A stretch of 64,000 nucleotides of DNA from Manis javanica. Lineage: Eukaryota; Chordata; Mammalia; Pholidota; Manidae. Below the pieces are notes generated by a model. That model was not told the origin of the DNA, did no database searches, and was given only the letters and a program-made list of their open reading frames with translations. Where the stretch lies: assembly GCF_040802235.1 (NCBI RefSeq), contig NC_133165.1:19129623-19193622 (forward strand). Direction: 5' to 3'. Both the position numbers and the translations under genes were made by a program. Position 1 is the stretch's first letter; the number at the start of each line of letters is the position of its first letter. Of the stretch, positions 50,546 to 62,803 are shown piece after piece.

Positions 50546-51380
50546 CCTTTTCATGGCAATAGAGATAGTTTGCAGAGCTGGCACGAGTGATTGCTGGAAG
50601 TACTTTCCTCCTTGTTGGTTTGTGGCCTTCCTCTCCTGGGAGAACAGCGACCTCTAGTGGCTTGTGCTGGGAAGCTGTGCACAGACAGGGCTTCTGATTC
50701 TTGCCTGGCCGCTATGGAGTTTATATCCGCTGTCGCTCTGGGCGTGGCCTGGCTCGGGCTGCTGCTTGGATATGGTGGAACTGGAGGGTGAACGTCCGGG
50801 AGGCTGTTTATCTCTGTGAGGGGCCTCTGAGCTGCCCTGCAATCCAGGGGTTTAGGGTGCCCGGAGTTCCCTGCTGCTGGACTAAGTGTCCCAGGACACT
50901 TCCATCCGGCAGTGGGGTCCCTGTCCCTTTAAGACTTCCAAAAAGCACTTGCTTTTCTTTGTCCCCAGGGCACTGGCTACAGGGTCCTGCTCTCACAGGT
51001 CTTACTGTCCTGTTTCCCTAGTATCCAGGACCCCACGCATGCACTGTATCTGTGCTCTCGTGCGGATGGCTAGGGCTGGCTATTTAGCAGTCCTGGGCTC
51101 CCTCTACCTTCCCACTCCGACTCCTCTCCTCCCGCCTGGAGCTGGGGTGTGGGGCACTCGGGTCCCACCAGGCTGGGGCTTGTATCTTACCCCCTTCATG
51201 AGGCACTGGGTTCTCGCAGGTGTGGATGTTGTTTGTTTGTTGTCCTGTGTCTTCTGGTCTCTCTTTTAGGAAGAGTTGTCTTTGTGGTATTTTCAAAAAT
51301 ATATGTGGTTTTGGGAGGAGATTTCCACTGCTCTACTCACGCCGCTATGCCACCATTTTGGTTCCACCAGAATACTAATC

Positions 51381-51869
51381 TTATACATAATACTTAACAT
51401 AGTACTTTCCCAAACTAGTTATTCCATAATTATTTGTTAAATGTATAAATAATAAATGAAGATTTTAAAAAAAGAAAGCATGAGCTTATGTATAAACAAA
51501 ATTCTACACAATTTATTTCCCCTAGAGGGAAGAAGATAAGTTATACCAGCATTGTTAGGATTCAGAGAGTAAGTTTTGGTTTAAAATAGAAAAATGAACC
51601 AGAGTGTACCAGCTAACCAGCATTCTCCTCCCCACCACCCCTGCCCCCCATATCCATTCTTTGTCCTTGGCTGCCTTACCCCCTGGCAAACTGATCACCT
51701 GGGACTGCACCTCCCCATGTTCCCTCAGCCTGGAGGATGTCGCTGGCCTCCGGGCACCCACCAGCCCTCACTTGTCCCTGTTCACCCTACTCACACCATT
51801 GTGAGTGGTACTTTCCCTAACACTTCTTCCTTTGGGTTGTGAGAGATTCTGTTTCCTAGACAGGCCCTG
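51381..51869. other. Upstream flank, no assigned feature
   Basis: Resumes the pre-insertion sequence after the TSD. A C-rich stretch lies near 51620-51720. Nothing else recognised. Confidence 0.4.
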
Positions 51870-52060
51870 ATAGACATACATTTTTATGCACAAGTCCCTG
51901 TTCTAATTGCTTCGTGTGTATCATCTCATTTAATCCTCATTTGAAGCCTTTGAGGTAAGTATTGTTAACATCTCCCTTTTGCAGGTTAGTTAACCCTTTA
52001 TAGTGAGTTAACATGACACTTATATGGGATTGTACCAGGGAGCTTGTAAACCTCTGCACA
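51870..52060 (-). mobile_element. MIR SINE relic
   Basis: CATCTCATTTAATCCTCATT, GAGGTAAGTATTGTTAACAT and TCCCTTTTGCAGGTTAG follow reverse MIR order. Confidence 0.6.
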
Positions 52061-53879
52061 TTAGGTAGTTTGCAGATCCCTAACATCTATCAGCAATCCC
52101 TAAAATCAACTATGTAGATAGCAGCTAATAAGCCATTGGTATGATACATGCTAGTTGATTATGTAACATGACTGGCTAGAAAGATACACTTTTTTAAGCA
52201 TAAAATCACCTCTTTAACCCAATGTCAAATACACTATTAGCTTTTTTGTGATAATTGCAGAGTCCCAGGAAACTGGTTTTGTAACTGACTACCTACAAAC
52301 TATTTAAAATCAATCACAATTTTAAAAGGAGATGCAGTTAATTTTTATTGAAAATAAATCTTTTACATTGCTACCGTTAGGTGGTTAAAAGCAGTTGAGA
52401 GAAGCCTTATGTCATGGCCCTCTGTAGGAGTCGGGAGGTTCAGGAAAGTGAAAGCGTGTCTTTGGTGATCTCCCACATCTCTACCCATCCTCTGCTTAAC
52501 CCCCTGTATGCTGCCGTATAGTTGGGGTTACTTATGCTTTTCAGAGCAACTACTGGACTGCAGGACTGAATTCTTCACATCTTGGCTGACCCAGACCCAT
52601 GGTAGCAACAAATTAGGCATTCTTCATGCACTGTCTTATAAAAAGCTGTAATTTGGATGTTGTGACACATGAAGGAAGTACCCCCAACTATGACATCCAC
52701 TCTCCTGTCACCCTGATTCTAGGGCAGGATGCTCTTATGTTTCAGGCATGCTTCACCTAGGGATGGAAAGGGGTGGCAGTTGTGCTAACAATGCCTTGAC
52801 ATGCTATGCTGGACCCCAAACCAGTGCTTCTGTTCAGGAGGATATTAGAGAGTAAACTGCTATCAGGTCTTCATTAAGAGCTCTCTGCTGAGTGTCCTAG
52901 CTGAGAATTCTACCTCATTCCCAGGGTGAGATGTGCTCAGCCATCAGCAAGTCTCCCATCTGCGCAAGTAACCCTGGGGCTTTCACTTGCATCAGACAGA
53001 GTTAGCCTCAGAGCTCACTGTCCACACTTTCTTGCAGCTAGTAATGTACAGCAAGAAAATGAAAAATGTAAGGAGATGCACTAGCTTTGTTTCTCTACAA
53101 ATGTAAGGATATTAGTGTGAACCTAAGAATCTGGTATATTTATTCTTCTAACTTAGGAAGGGTAGGTGGATGCAAGAGTAAGGTTAACAAATAAGCCCAT
53201 TCATTCTTCTCTGCTCTGCTGAAGGATGTTCTGTTTCTGTGTGTGCTTGGCAGTTTTTCATTTTTTAATTTTTTTCTCTTTAGGGTACGCCCCTTTCATA
53301 TTTTGGTTGCTGAATTGGTGAATTTTCTAGCCTTTTTTTTGAACAGGGAGAGAAAATCTGGGGTGCAGTTTTACTTGGCCTGGACAGTTCAAAAATCCCC
53401 CATAAGTTTTCCTCCATACCTACTTAGCTTTTGATACATTGATATAATCAGATTCCCTAAAAAATATCCCCGAATCACTGAAGAATTGAGAGTCTCCTTA
53501 ACTCTTCCACCCCTCATTGCTGAGGTTGGGTTCTTTCTGCAACTGGTTACTTAATTCATTGCATAATTTTTCCCAATTTCACTCTCTGAAATTAATCTAA
53601 AATTCAGCTTTTGGAATACTTGTGGTTAAATTAGGTCATCATGAGACAGCACTGGGAACTATAGATTTCTAAATATACATACAGACAATTTTGCATAAAT
53701 ATCAGAGGGCTCAGGATTCCCTGAGCATAGACCATGACCCCCAGATGAAAACAACTCCTGATTCTGATAATCACAGCTTTAGTTCTTGACTAATGTCTTT
53801 AACCTATAGAGGATTTTAAGTCATCTAGTGCGTCCTACTGCTTACAGACAAAATAATTCCCAGGAAATGTGGTATAGAA
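52061..53879. other. Upstream flank, no assigned feature
   Basis: Unique-looking intergenic sequence. No open frame with recognisable domains. Confidence 0.45.
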
Positions 53880-54010
53880 GAAGCTGAATGCTGGTCTGGC
53901 TTTACAGCTTATTTACTTTATGGTCTTCATCACTTATTTTCACCCTCAGTTTTGTCATCTGTAAAATGAAGAGGTTTGAAATACATGCTATTTCTCTTTC
54001 ATCTTTGATT
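53880..54010 (+). mobile_element. MIR-like relic
   Basis: CACCCTCAGTTTTGTCATCT followed by GTAAAATGAAGAGGTTTGAA matches the MIR 3' region. Confidence 0.5.
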
Positions 54011-55460
54011 CTAACTGTCATAATGCCATCCTAGCCAGATGATAATTTCCTTTTCACCTGTCATAACGAAACGACCACATGTCTGTAATTAACCTATGTT
54101 CTGTCTGTGGTAGTTTTTACTGTCAGAACTTTGTTCCTGAATTCTAAGCTAAATCTCTCATGAATCCCTCATGCTGTAGGCCTTTTCTTTTTTTTTTTTT
54201 AATTTTATCTTCCTCTCAATCTTCTTAATATTCTCTTCACTGAAGTCATTCTCAGACAAGTAAAGTCTTCCTAGTGAAATGTAAGGACAGATTTCCATCA
54301 CCTAGTATTATTTAACACCTTTTTCCTCCTTCTAATCCATCAATGCCCATAGTAGAAGAGACTAGACATAGTCTTAACACCCAAAGGCGGGCCATTAGAT
54401 ATTCTCTCTCTCAGAGAGATAAGAGGAGATAAACTGTTGTGGTGGCATCCGGTATTCCCTGCTCTTCTCTTCTGGCTTAGACCCATGGAAGCTTCACTCA
54501 GAGAGAAGCTGCCATAGCTCAAGATGCTACATTAAGGGAATAAGTAAAATCACTTACCTGAGTCTAGGGCCTTTCTCCACTCTAGGCATCAGCTCTGAGT
54601 TGCTACCTCACCAGACTCCTGCAGAATCCTACCCAAAATGCCTGCATGTCCAGAAGTTAACAAATTTTTCATTGTTTCTTTTCAAATCAGTTTTTCAATT
54701 TTAAAAGTAATAATTGCATTTCTTTTAAAAACATAAACAATAAGGTAACACTTACAATTAAAATTGTCTCCTTTTTCCTCCCCATTCATCCCAATAACAC
54801 TTCCCAGAATTAATCATGGTTAATCAGTCTTCTCCAAATTTTAAGTATATACATACGTATCTTCAAAATGTGGCATTCTAGCTGCACAAACTCTTCCACA
54901 CCTTGTTTTTACTTCAGAATTTGTCTTAAATGACTTTCCATTGAAGCATTTATAGTTGTATTTTATTCTATTTAATGGCTTAGAAAGTATTCTCCTGGTT
55001 CCTTGTATATCAGTCAGAATACTTTTGGCTTTAAATAACAGAAAACTTAACTATAAGTGGCTGATATAATAAGAACCATTGTTATTTCTTACACCAAGAA
55101 CTCTAGAGCCAGGTTAATTCAACACTTCAGTAATTTCATGAAGATTCAAATATTTCCCAGGTTAATTAACAACTCAATAATATTACAAATATTCAATCAG
55201 ATTCTTTCCTTCTACTGTTATTCTTGTAGAAAGATGGGAAATATCATGGTCTCAACAAGGCTTACAGCAGCTCTAGGCATCATTCCTGACAGAGCAGCAT
55301 CTGTGGGCAATAAAAACCTGTTCCTCCTCATGTGCCTCTTGTAAATCAAGGGAAGCTTACAGAATGCCGTGCTGAAGTCACATTTGTCAAGATTTAACTT
55401 CCCGTCCATGTTAAAGGCAATCTTTGGCAAAGAAAATGATACCACCCTGATTATCTTATA
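54011..55460. other. Upstream flank, possibly with an old unnamed repeat at 55.0-55.45 kb
   Basis: 55005-55450 has the feel of a diverged dispersed repeat (CAGTCAGAATACTTTTGGCT ... ) but I cannot place it. The rest is unassigned. Confidence 0.3.
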
Positions 55461-55754
55461 CAAGGAGTTGGCAAACTATGGCTTATGGGCAAATCTGGCC
55501 CATTGCCTGTTTTGGTACAGCCTGTGAGTTATGGAATTTTAGATGGTTAAATGGTTGCAAAAAATCAAAGGAAAAATAATATTTTGTGATATAGGAAAAT
55601 TATGTGAAATTCAAAGTTCAATGTTCGTAAATAAAGTTTAGGTATTCTTAAAGACTACCCTTCACTCTACAACAGCAGAATTGAGTAGTTGAAACAGAAA
55701 CCATATGGCTCATAAAGCCTAAAATGTTTACAGGAAAAGTGTGCCAACCTCTGG
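55461..55754 (+). mobile_element. hAT-type MITE relic
   Basis: Left end GGAGTTGGCAAACTATGG and right end GTGCCAACCTCTGG are inverted. The interior has AATAAAGTTTAGGTATTC and TAAAGCCTAAAATGTTTACA. Same family as 29610-29841. Confidence 0.6.
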
Positions 55755-56389
55755 CTTAAACAGTCACCTGAGGTCAGGGAGCCCCATCCACCAATACAAG
55801 ATTATATGGGCAATAAGCACAAACGAAACTGGGGCTCTCTCAGCAAGGAAGGAGAGGGGGAGAGGAAATGGATTCGGATAGTTAACAATGTTTTATATTA
55901 CCATGCGTTTTCTCTAGAAATTTCAATCAGCCCTTTCAGAGTAGATTCATCTTTAAATGTTCATAGGTAATGGCAGTTCATATCTCAATATTGGACAGTG
56001 AGCTGGTTTTCCTATTGCTTTGGGCGAGGTAAAAGCTTAGGTATAAGGATTAATATAATTGTTTCCTCATTGTTTACAAAAAAGTCCCAGCTAGCTTGGC
56101 GCACAGGATCTTCCATATCAGAGCCCTGCTCACCTCTCCAGCGTCACCTACACCTCCAGCACCGAACTCTTGCTCTTCCCACCGGGAAACACTTCAATTT
56201 TCCTTAATTTACCAAGTCTTCTCCTGCCTTTTTGGTTTTGTCCATGCCTTTAAATTCTACCTGGAACATTCTTCCCTCTTGTCTGCATGGAACACGCTGA
56301 AGGTGAGACTTTAAGACCTAATCCAATTGCTATTTCCTCTGGAAAACACAGGGCACCACACTGGGGGCTCTCATTTTGTTGCCTTTGCT
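55755..56389. other. Flank; possible L2 fragment at 56230-56360
   Basis: CTACCTGGAACATTCTTCCC and GACTTTAAGACCTAATCCAA resemble an L2 3' region. The remaining part is unassigned. Confidence 0.35.
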
Positions 56390-59300
56390 TGGATTCCCTA
56401 AAAAGGAGAACCTGAAACAAGGGCTTCATCACATTTATTTACTTGGGGACATGATCTCAAGGAACAAAAATCAGGGGTAGAGGACTAGCAGTAAAACAGT
56501 TTAAGAAGAAAACCTGTATAAAAAGAAAAGGTGAAGAAAAATAGAGGCACATTATTAATCTAGTTACTTGTATAGGCAATGGGGGGTCTGCCCTCCTGCG
56601 GAGCTTCTGAGGGGCAGGAATTCAGGATGCTTGTTGAGACACAAAAGGGAGCATCCCTCCCCTGCTGATATACGGTCACCCCATGGATTGTCACTCCCTA
56701 ATACTTCCATATTTGTAGAATGGAGAAGCTCCAGGGTAGAAAGTAAGAGATACCTGCTGTAGCTATTAGGGGTCACGTTGGCTCAGTTGGTAGCTATGGA
56801 TATGAAATGGGCATAAGATACGTCTAATATAATCCCAATGTGTATTATATCCACAAGGGGTATCACTCAGATCTGCTAGGAGCCCACATTATATGTCGTC
56901 TCTCACAGAGCCTTCGAGGTGGTAGCTAACAGCAGTCCCTATAAAAGATTCAATACAGGAGGGTTAGAGGAACAAGCAACGTTCCCTGAAGCTGTAACTG
57001 GCCTCAAGGCCGTAACTGACGCCCGCCCTCCCTCCTGCTGCTCTGCCTGATCTGGCTCACTGCCCCATGTTTACCCCTCTCCTCACCTGTGAAGGGGCTG
57101 GGGCCCTGAGTTGCTTCAGCCTGACTGGGAAAGTGCTGCTGCATTTGTCCTTTTATGGTTATCATATGTGGAGAAACCCCAAGAACTGGGTGTGAAAGCA
57201 CCTTGCTACTCAGTGCTTAGCAGGTCCAACTGGCATGGGGTCACCCACGCGGCATATGTTCTCCAGAACACCAGGTTGATAAGGTCCTTGGGGACTATGC
57301 ATATTGTAACAGCACCACAGTTAACAGCTCTGGGACAAGACAGTGAGTGTGTGCTGCTCTCCTTCCTACATAAAGGGCAACTGCTTTTACTCCTTTTTTA
57401 CTGATGGGAGTTGAGAGGAACCTACTCACTAGAGCAAGAACTAGATATGAGGTGCCAAAGGCCATGTGGTCATGTTCTGTACATACCATACCTAGAGCCC
57501 CACTGTGATTTGGGCTATTCTTAGTTTAAGTTTACAGCAGTAGAGTTTAAATTAAGTTTACATTATTTTCTATGGCTGATCCTGTTTTGCAGTGGCCAAA
57601 CAGGCTAAATAGGTAAGTTGAACAGGGACATATGATGTGTGCTAATACTTCTGCAACCATCAAGGATCTGATGGTGGCACTAGGCTTTCTTCCTCTACGG
57701 ATGTTGTATTCCTTCTGATTCACTCTCTTAGGATGTGCAGTTTCAGGGGCTTCCACCGGTCCTTATAATGATTCTTACTACACAGGCCATGAAACCAGAG
57801 TGAGGGTTCTGCCAGTTGCTAAGTTCTTTCTGTTCCCATGGCTCACTTGGAAACCAGGGACACAAGCAGAGGTGGGCCTGTGACTCTGATGGGCCACCCT
57901 GAGTGATCCTGGGCCATCTGGTTTCTCTGAACCCCATCTGGAAGCTGTGATGGTGTTTGTAGCTTCCTGGCATTAACGCTCGTGTTCACCCTGTATCCAA
58001 CAAGCATTGGAACGCCCGTGTTTCCGTTTTCTCAGTGACACTTTCTCCACAGTGGTATTTTAAGTCCTTTCAGGGAACAGTTGGGTGAATATGTAGTATG
58101 TATATGCTTGTGCTAGTTTTGCTGGGTTCAGCCTCCCCCTCAAAGGATGGGCTTTGGGTCGATGAAGTCAACTAAATCTGTAGACTGGGTAAGAGGTTGC
58201 AGCTTTTCATTGAGACAGCTCGCATCAGCCTTCTGTTCACCAGCTGTTGGTTTTTTTCTGGTTATATATGTGGGTCAGGTAACACCCCAGTGGATGCCCA
58301 CTTAACTTTCCCTGAAGAATACCATGGTCTATTAACCCTCATCACAGAGCCTGTGGGGGATGACATTCTGGTTGCCACTCCGGCCTTAGAGCCCATTATC
58401 ATAACTGTGTACACTTTCCTTCTGTCAGTCAAGTGCTGCCATCTGGCCTCTGCTATTTTTTATTCTTATAAATCCAGTTGATATCAGCAAGGTTCCATAG
58501 CAGGATCTCTCTTCACTGCCAACTGCAGTGAAGAGCTACCATTGAGGGTCTCATAAACACCACTGGTACCCTCACCACTGTATTTGCTACCGCCTTGCAG
58601 AGAGGTGTGTCCCCTGGAACCTTATAAGGAGCATAGCCAGATGACGAGTTCTCAACGTCCCTGAGCTTTCTGACACCTTTAAGGCAGTCAAGGCACTTCT
58701 TGAATGTCTCCTTCATTTTCTGTGGGCCTTCATCCAACCCGAGCCTTAGGGAGCCATCCCAGGGATGTGTTAGGACTAGCTCTGTGTGCCCTTGCCATGG
58801 CATGAAACCCCGAGGGTTTTCAGTGTCAGTACATTACCTCCTGTCCGCTTCATATTCTGCCCTCCCTGTCCCAACGCTTTCAAGACTCGGTCCTATACTT
58901 ATATCCTCACTTCTTTCAGGTAAAGATTAGCAAAGTCTCATGATTCTTAATTTACTTGGTTTTGCCTCATCTGAGGTTTTTGTAGGTTCTCCAGATAAGG
59001 GGAGGCTATTCTCTCAGGCTAAGTAGAGGCAGCTAATTGTGCCAGTGCAGACTCCCAAAGCATGTGGGGGTTCATGCATTTCCTAAGCGTGTCCACCTGC
59101 CTGCTGCTGTTGCGAGTCTCAGGGCTCCATTCCTTCCCTACGAGGGCCTTGCCTTTGCCATAGGAGACAAGTCAAAACAGTATATTCAGTCTCCTTTGTA
59201 GCTATACTACCTTATAATCCAGTCCTGGATCTGATTATCAGCACAGTTTGCTCTATGGATGCAAAAAGATAAGCCTCGTTTTAAATTCTGCCTTGGAGGC

Positions 59301-60120
59301 TTTCTGATTTTCACAGTCTGCCTTGAATTGAAAGTTGGTAACTTAAGCATATTCCCTGCTTTTGAAAAAAAATCTTCAGGAGCCTGTTACAAAATGAGCC
59401 AATCCACAGGTCTTACAAATACATTGTCTTCCAGCTGCCCTTGTCCATAAGCAAATGCTTGACTTTCCATCTATACCTCAACCCAGTCACCTACCATTGA
59501 AAGTCTTAGTGGTGCTGATTCAGGCCAGGGGTTATCGCCACCCACACTTTCCATCACCTATTGAAGCACCTGACTGGCAAGGGATCAGATCCAGAATCTC
59601 TTCCTGGGGGCCTGCTTTCTAAGTCTACTCCTGACATCAAGTGCCCTCCCTTGGATCCCCTGGGGAGTCAGAGACTGAGACAAGGACTTGGATGCTGCAG
59701 GCTCACTCTGGAAGTGATTCCAGGGGGCCGGAGTGGGGGTCTTGAGAAGGATAATAGGTAGAAGGCAAAAAAGACAATCCAAGATGCATCACTGAAGCTG
59801 CCAGCACTGTGGGCACCGGGAGTTTGATCCTGCTGAGATGCCCCTGGGACCCGTATGAACAGTGCCTCAGTTTGTCACACACAGAAGAGAAGACAGTTGA
59901 TTCACTGGCTTGACTCCTCAGTGGTAAAAGTTTGTCCCAACGAGTGTGAGCTTCCTCACACTCCCCAGTCAGGCCTGTGCCAAACAGCTTCTGCAGAATC
60001 CCATGTGGTGGTGGCAGGAGGACCTCACTGCCAAAAGCAAGAGATGACCTGTGCAAGGCCGTGGTGGAGCATAACTGGCCACAGCAGCAAGGGCTGGAGA
60101 AGGCAGGTGAGCTGAGAGCA
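56390..60120 (-). mobile_element. Degraded ERVL-like provirus with LTR-like ends
   Basis: Both ends (about 56390-57000 and 59640-60120) start, on the plus strand, with similar text of the type AAGGG/ACTTGGATG ... CAGG and resemble old ERVL/MLT2-age LTRs in reverse orientation. The interior has minus-strand remnants (58513-58803, 57743-57973, 57547-57756) that look like ERVL gag or pol decay, without diagnostic catalytic motifs. Boundaries and family are estimates. Confidence 0.4.
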
Positions 60121-60469
60121 TATAAGGAAGAATAAAAGATGACTGACACACATGTGCATGTAGGCCTTTCTTCTTGTGCTGATCAGATAACATCACAGTT
60201 ATTTCTTTGTGTGCCTGTCACCAATCCTAGGTGCTAAGTACTTTAAAAATAAGGACATGGGTAAATTGGCATTATGTGCCTCCTGAAGTGATGATGTTGG
60301 GAGAAGACATCACTTCTGTGATATTCCTACTGAAAGACATATCCTGAATGTAGTCGGGAAGAAACATCTGACACACCTATACTAAGAGATATTTTACAAC
60401 ACTTATAGCCTATATTGCTAAAAAAAAAAAAAAAAAGGTTAGTGTCATGCAAGACAAAGAAAGACTGTA
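60121..60469. other. Flank, no assigned feature
   Basis: Includes an A-run at 60420-60436 that could be the tail of a small retroposed sequence. Nothing else recognised. Confidence 0.35.
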
Positions 60470-61965
60470 GAATTATTCCAAATTAAATAAACTCTCACCA
60501 AATGATCCAGCAATTGTGCTCCATGGCATTTACCCAAGGAAGTTGAAAATTTATGGCCACATAAAACCTGCACATGGATGTCTATAGCACCTTTATTCAT
60601 ACCTGCCAAAATTTGGAAGCAGCCAAGCTGTCCTCAGAAGGTGATGGATAAGGAAACTGTTGCACATCCAGACAATGGAATATTATCAGAGCTAAAAAGA
60701 AATGACCTATTAAGCTATGAAACTTAAAGGAATATTTCTAAGTGAAAGCAGCCAATCTGGAAAGGCTACATACTGTATGATTCTGGTGCCAGGGTTCTTG
60801 TTCACAGAGTTGAAGAATGAACTTCATGAACACTCAGAGTAGGAGAGCAAGTGAGAGGCTTCTATTTAGAGATAAAGTAAGAGGGAAGAGCTCCTGGCTT
60901 GTGTTGGGAGGGGACAAGAGAGCGAGGGGTGGTGCATTGTCTAGGGGATTTATAGGTGGTTGAGACACAGGGCTAGGGATGCAGACCTACCAGATGGTCC
61001 CAAAATATTTTTGAAGAGATACTAAGTTTCTTGTCAGTGAGTTATTCTTCAAAATTAGCTTAATACAAGAAATTTATTGTTCTGATTCTTTCCCAGGATA
61101 GCTGCTTTTTGATCTGGGAGTATATCAATTATGACTGCCTGCCTTGCTTCCAAGATGGGCTGAGTTATTGTTTGTTTGATTAAAATGCAATCTTAGCTTT
61201 AAGATAGATTTTTTTCTAAATAAGCTGGGCCTTTGAACAGGCTATAGTAAATCTTACAATGGTATGTTCTAATTGACACATGAAAGCATAGGCTATGCTG
61301 AGATACTTTTCTTTATCTGGGGAGTATTCAAACTTCTAGGCCAAGTTGCTCCTGGCTTTTTAGTTTTAACTAATCTCTCTGAAGAATGCTTATATTCCTA
61401 GTTTGATATTTTTACTTAAGAGAATTAATGTGACTCTGGCTTTGCTTAATTGCTTAAGATGGAGTTTTGGTAGGAGCCTTTTTCTGGAGGCCCGCACCCT
61501 ACTCTGTCTAAGCCCATGGTCCCTGTCTCAATTCCACCTATATAACATTCTGGAAAGGGCGAAACTAGGTGATAGTAAAAAGATCAGTGGTGGTTGTCAG
61601 GCATTGGGGGAACATTATGGCTGAAAGATGAACAGGTAAACCACAGAGGGGTTTTAGGGCCTTGAAAATACTCTGTATAATACTCTAGTGATGGATACAT
61701 GTCATGATATGTTTGTAATAACCCGGAGAATGTACGACACCAAGAGTGAATCCTTAATATGAACTGTGGTCTTTGGTGATAATGATGTATCAATGTAGGT
61801 TCATCAATTCCTCCACCCTAGTGGGAAATGTTGATACTAGGGAGGCTCTGCAAGTGTGGCGCAGGGAGTATATGGGAAATCTCTGTACCTTTCCCTCAGT
61901 TTTGTTGTAAAACCTAAAACTCCCTAAGAAAATCAAAGTCTTTAAATGTGAAAATAATGAATCAA
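60470..61965 (+). mobile_element. Old L1M fragment, interrupted by a solo LTR
   Basis: 60470-60779 (ATGATCCAGCAATTGTGCTC, GACAATGGAATATTATCAGA, CATACTGTATGA) continues logically at 61531 (CTATATAACATTCTGGAAAG, AAAGATCAGTGG) to 61965. The gap is filled by a 747-bp LTR. Confidence 0.75.
60780..61534 (-). mobile_element. Solo LTR (ERV1-like) with 4-bp TSD
   Basis: ATTC at 60780-60783 and 61531-61534 flanks 60784-61530. On the minus strand the LTR starts TGAGACAGGGACC and ends CCTGGCACCA (TG...CA). A 4-bp TSD is usual for gammaretrovirus-type ERVs. No internal sequence remains, so it arose by LTR-LTR recombination. Confidence 0.8.
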
Positions 61966-62280
61966 TAGACAATTATTTAGGTAGCCATTAAGGAAATATA
62001 AAGATTACATTCTTCAGCAAGTATAAATGAAATACCAAAGTGGAAAGGCAAAAAATGATGGAATTTACCAAGTCTGGAATTTACTGAATTGGTTATATGT
62101 GGAAAGAGAATAAAAACAGTCCAAGAAAAGAAGGAATTAATTGTTTAAGCATTGGGAATAGGATAAATTCTCTGAAAATGGAATTAATAATAAATTTTTG
62201 TTAAATGATAAAAAACAATAGGGATGATGTCCTATTCATATTTATAGCCCAGGCTTAGTAAGTCATCTGACATCTCTTAG
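61966..62280. other. Flank next to ERV
   Basis: AT-rich sequence leading to the LTR. The last bases before the LTR are CTCTTAG, the likely TSD side. Confidence 0.4.
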
Positions 62281-62772
62281 TGTTGGATTCCCCTGAGGAA
62301 GGCGCCGCCCCAAATCACTCACCAAAGACGTTTCTTGATGCAACAAGCAAGAGGAATTTATTCGGAAGCCAACTAGTTGGGGTCCAAGTCAGCCTGTCGC
62401 AGCAGGTCTCAACGAGGACCCCGAGCACACTAAGGCAGAAGGTTTTATAGCATTTTCAAAAGGGGTAGAATTTTCCATAATCACAATACAGGGTTTTTTC
62501 TATAGGCTCATAAATCTTTTGCTGGCGCCACATCCTGGGGTCTGGTTAGATGAGATCACCTACGGAATGTCTAGGGTGGTTCTAGTAAGATAAGCTAGGC
62601 GTGTATGATTAACTGATTTACGGTTAGCTAACTAAAGGTCACTACAATTGACACAGGCTAACTAACTTGTTTTTCAAGATTCTAATGATTTTCCTTCTTT
62701 TGGGTTAGGGGGTGGTATTTAGGCCTTAAGATGGCTGTACTTATGCTAACTTTTGATTCTTCAGATCCTACA
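62281..62772 (-). mobile_element. ERV 3' LTR, minus strand (492 bp)
   Basis: Minus-strand ends TGTAGGATC ... GATTCCAACA-type (plus strand starts TGTTGGATTC). Contains a TATA-like element (62442-62448) and AATAAA (plus TTTATT at 62357-62362). Upstream on the minus strand is a purine-rich tract with GTGGGGAAA (62773-62790), the polypurine tract. R-U5 is nearly identical to that of the LTR at 63354. Confidence 0.85.
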
Positions 62773-62803
62773 TTTCCCCACTTCTCTTTTTGGGGCATTC
62801 CAA

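Larger units (their letters stand above)
45205..51368 (-). mobile_element. Full-length but broken L1 (minus strand)
   Basis: The 5' end (minus strand) is GGTGGAACCAAAATGGTGGC, with a YY1-like motif as in many L1 5' UTRs. It is followed by a GC-rich 5' UTR (to about 50.55 kb), ORF1, ORF2 and a 3' UTR with a G-rich tract (about 45400-45470), then an A-tail. At 6.16 kb it is complete in extent, but ORF2 is split into at least five open pieces. Its 5' UTR start differs from that of the 12.4-kb L1. Confidence 0.9.
41325..51380 (-). mobile_element. 10-kb composite insertion: L1 plus three env/LTR units, bracketed by one TSD
   Basis: AGAATACTAATC occurs at 41325-41336 and 51369-51380, exactly outside the left poly-T and the right L1 5' end. 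Read on the minus strand the order is: L1 5' UTR, ORF1, ORF2, 3' UTR, A-tail; a 155-nt orphan segment ending in an A-tail; env/LTR unit 1; a short LTR-only unit 2; env/LTR unit 3; final A-tail. Either the L1 transcript carried these as a 3' transduction, or later retroposons landed in its A-tail. The L1-flank junctions are clear; the history is inferred. Confidence 0.8.

Noticed and set aside
49924..50562. Plus-strand 212-codon open frame
   Set aside because: Shadow of L1 ORF1 on the other strand; serine/leucine-rich antisense translation.
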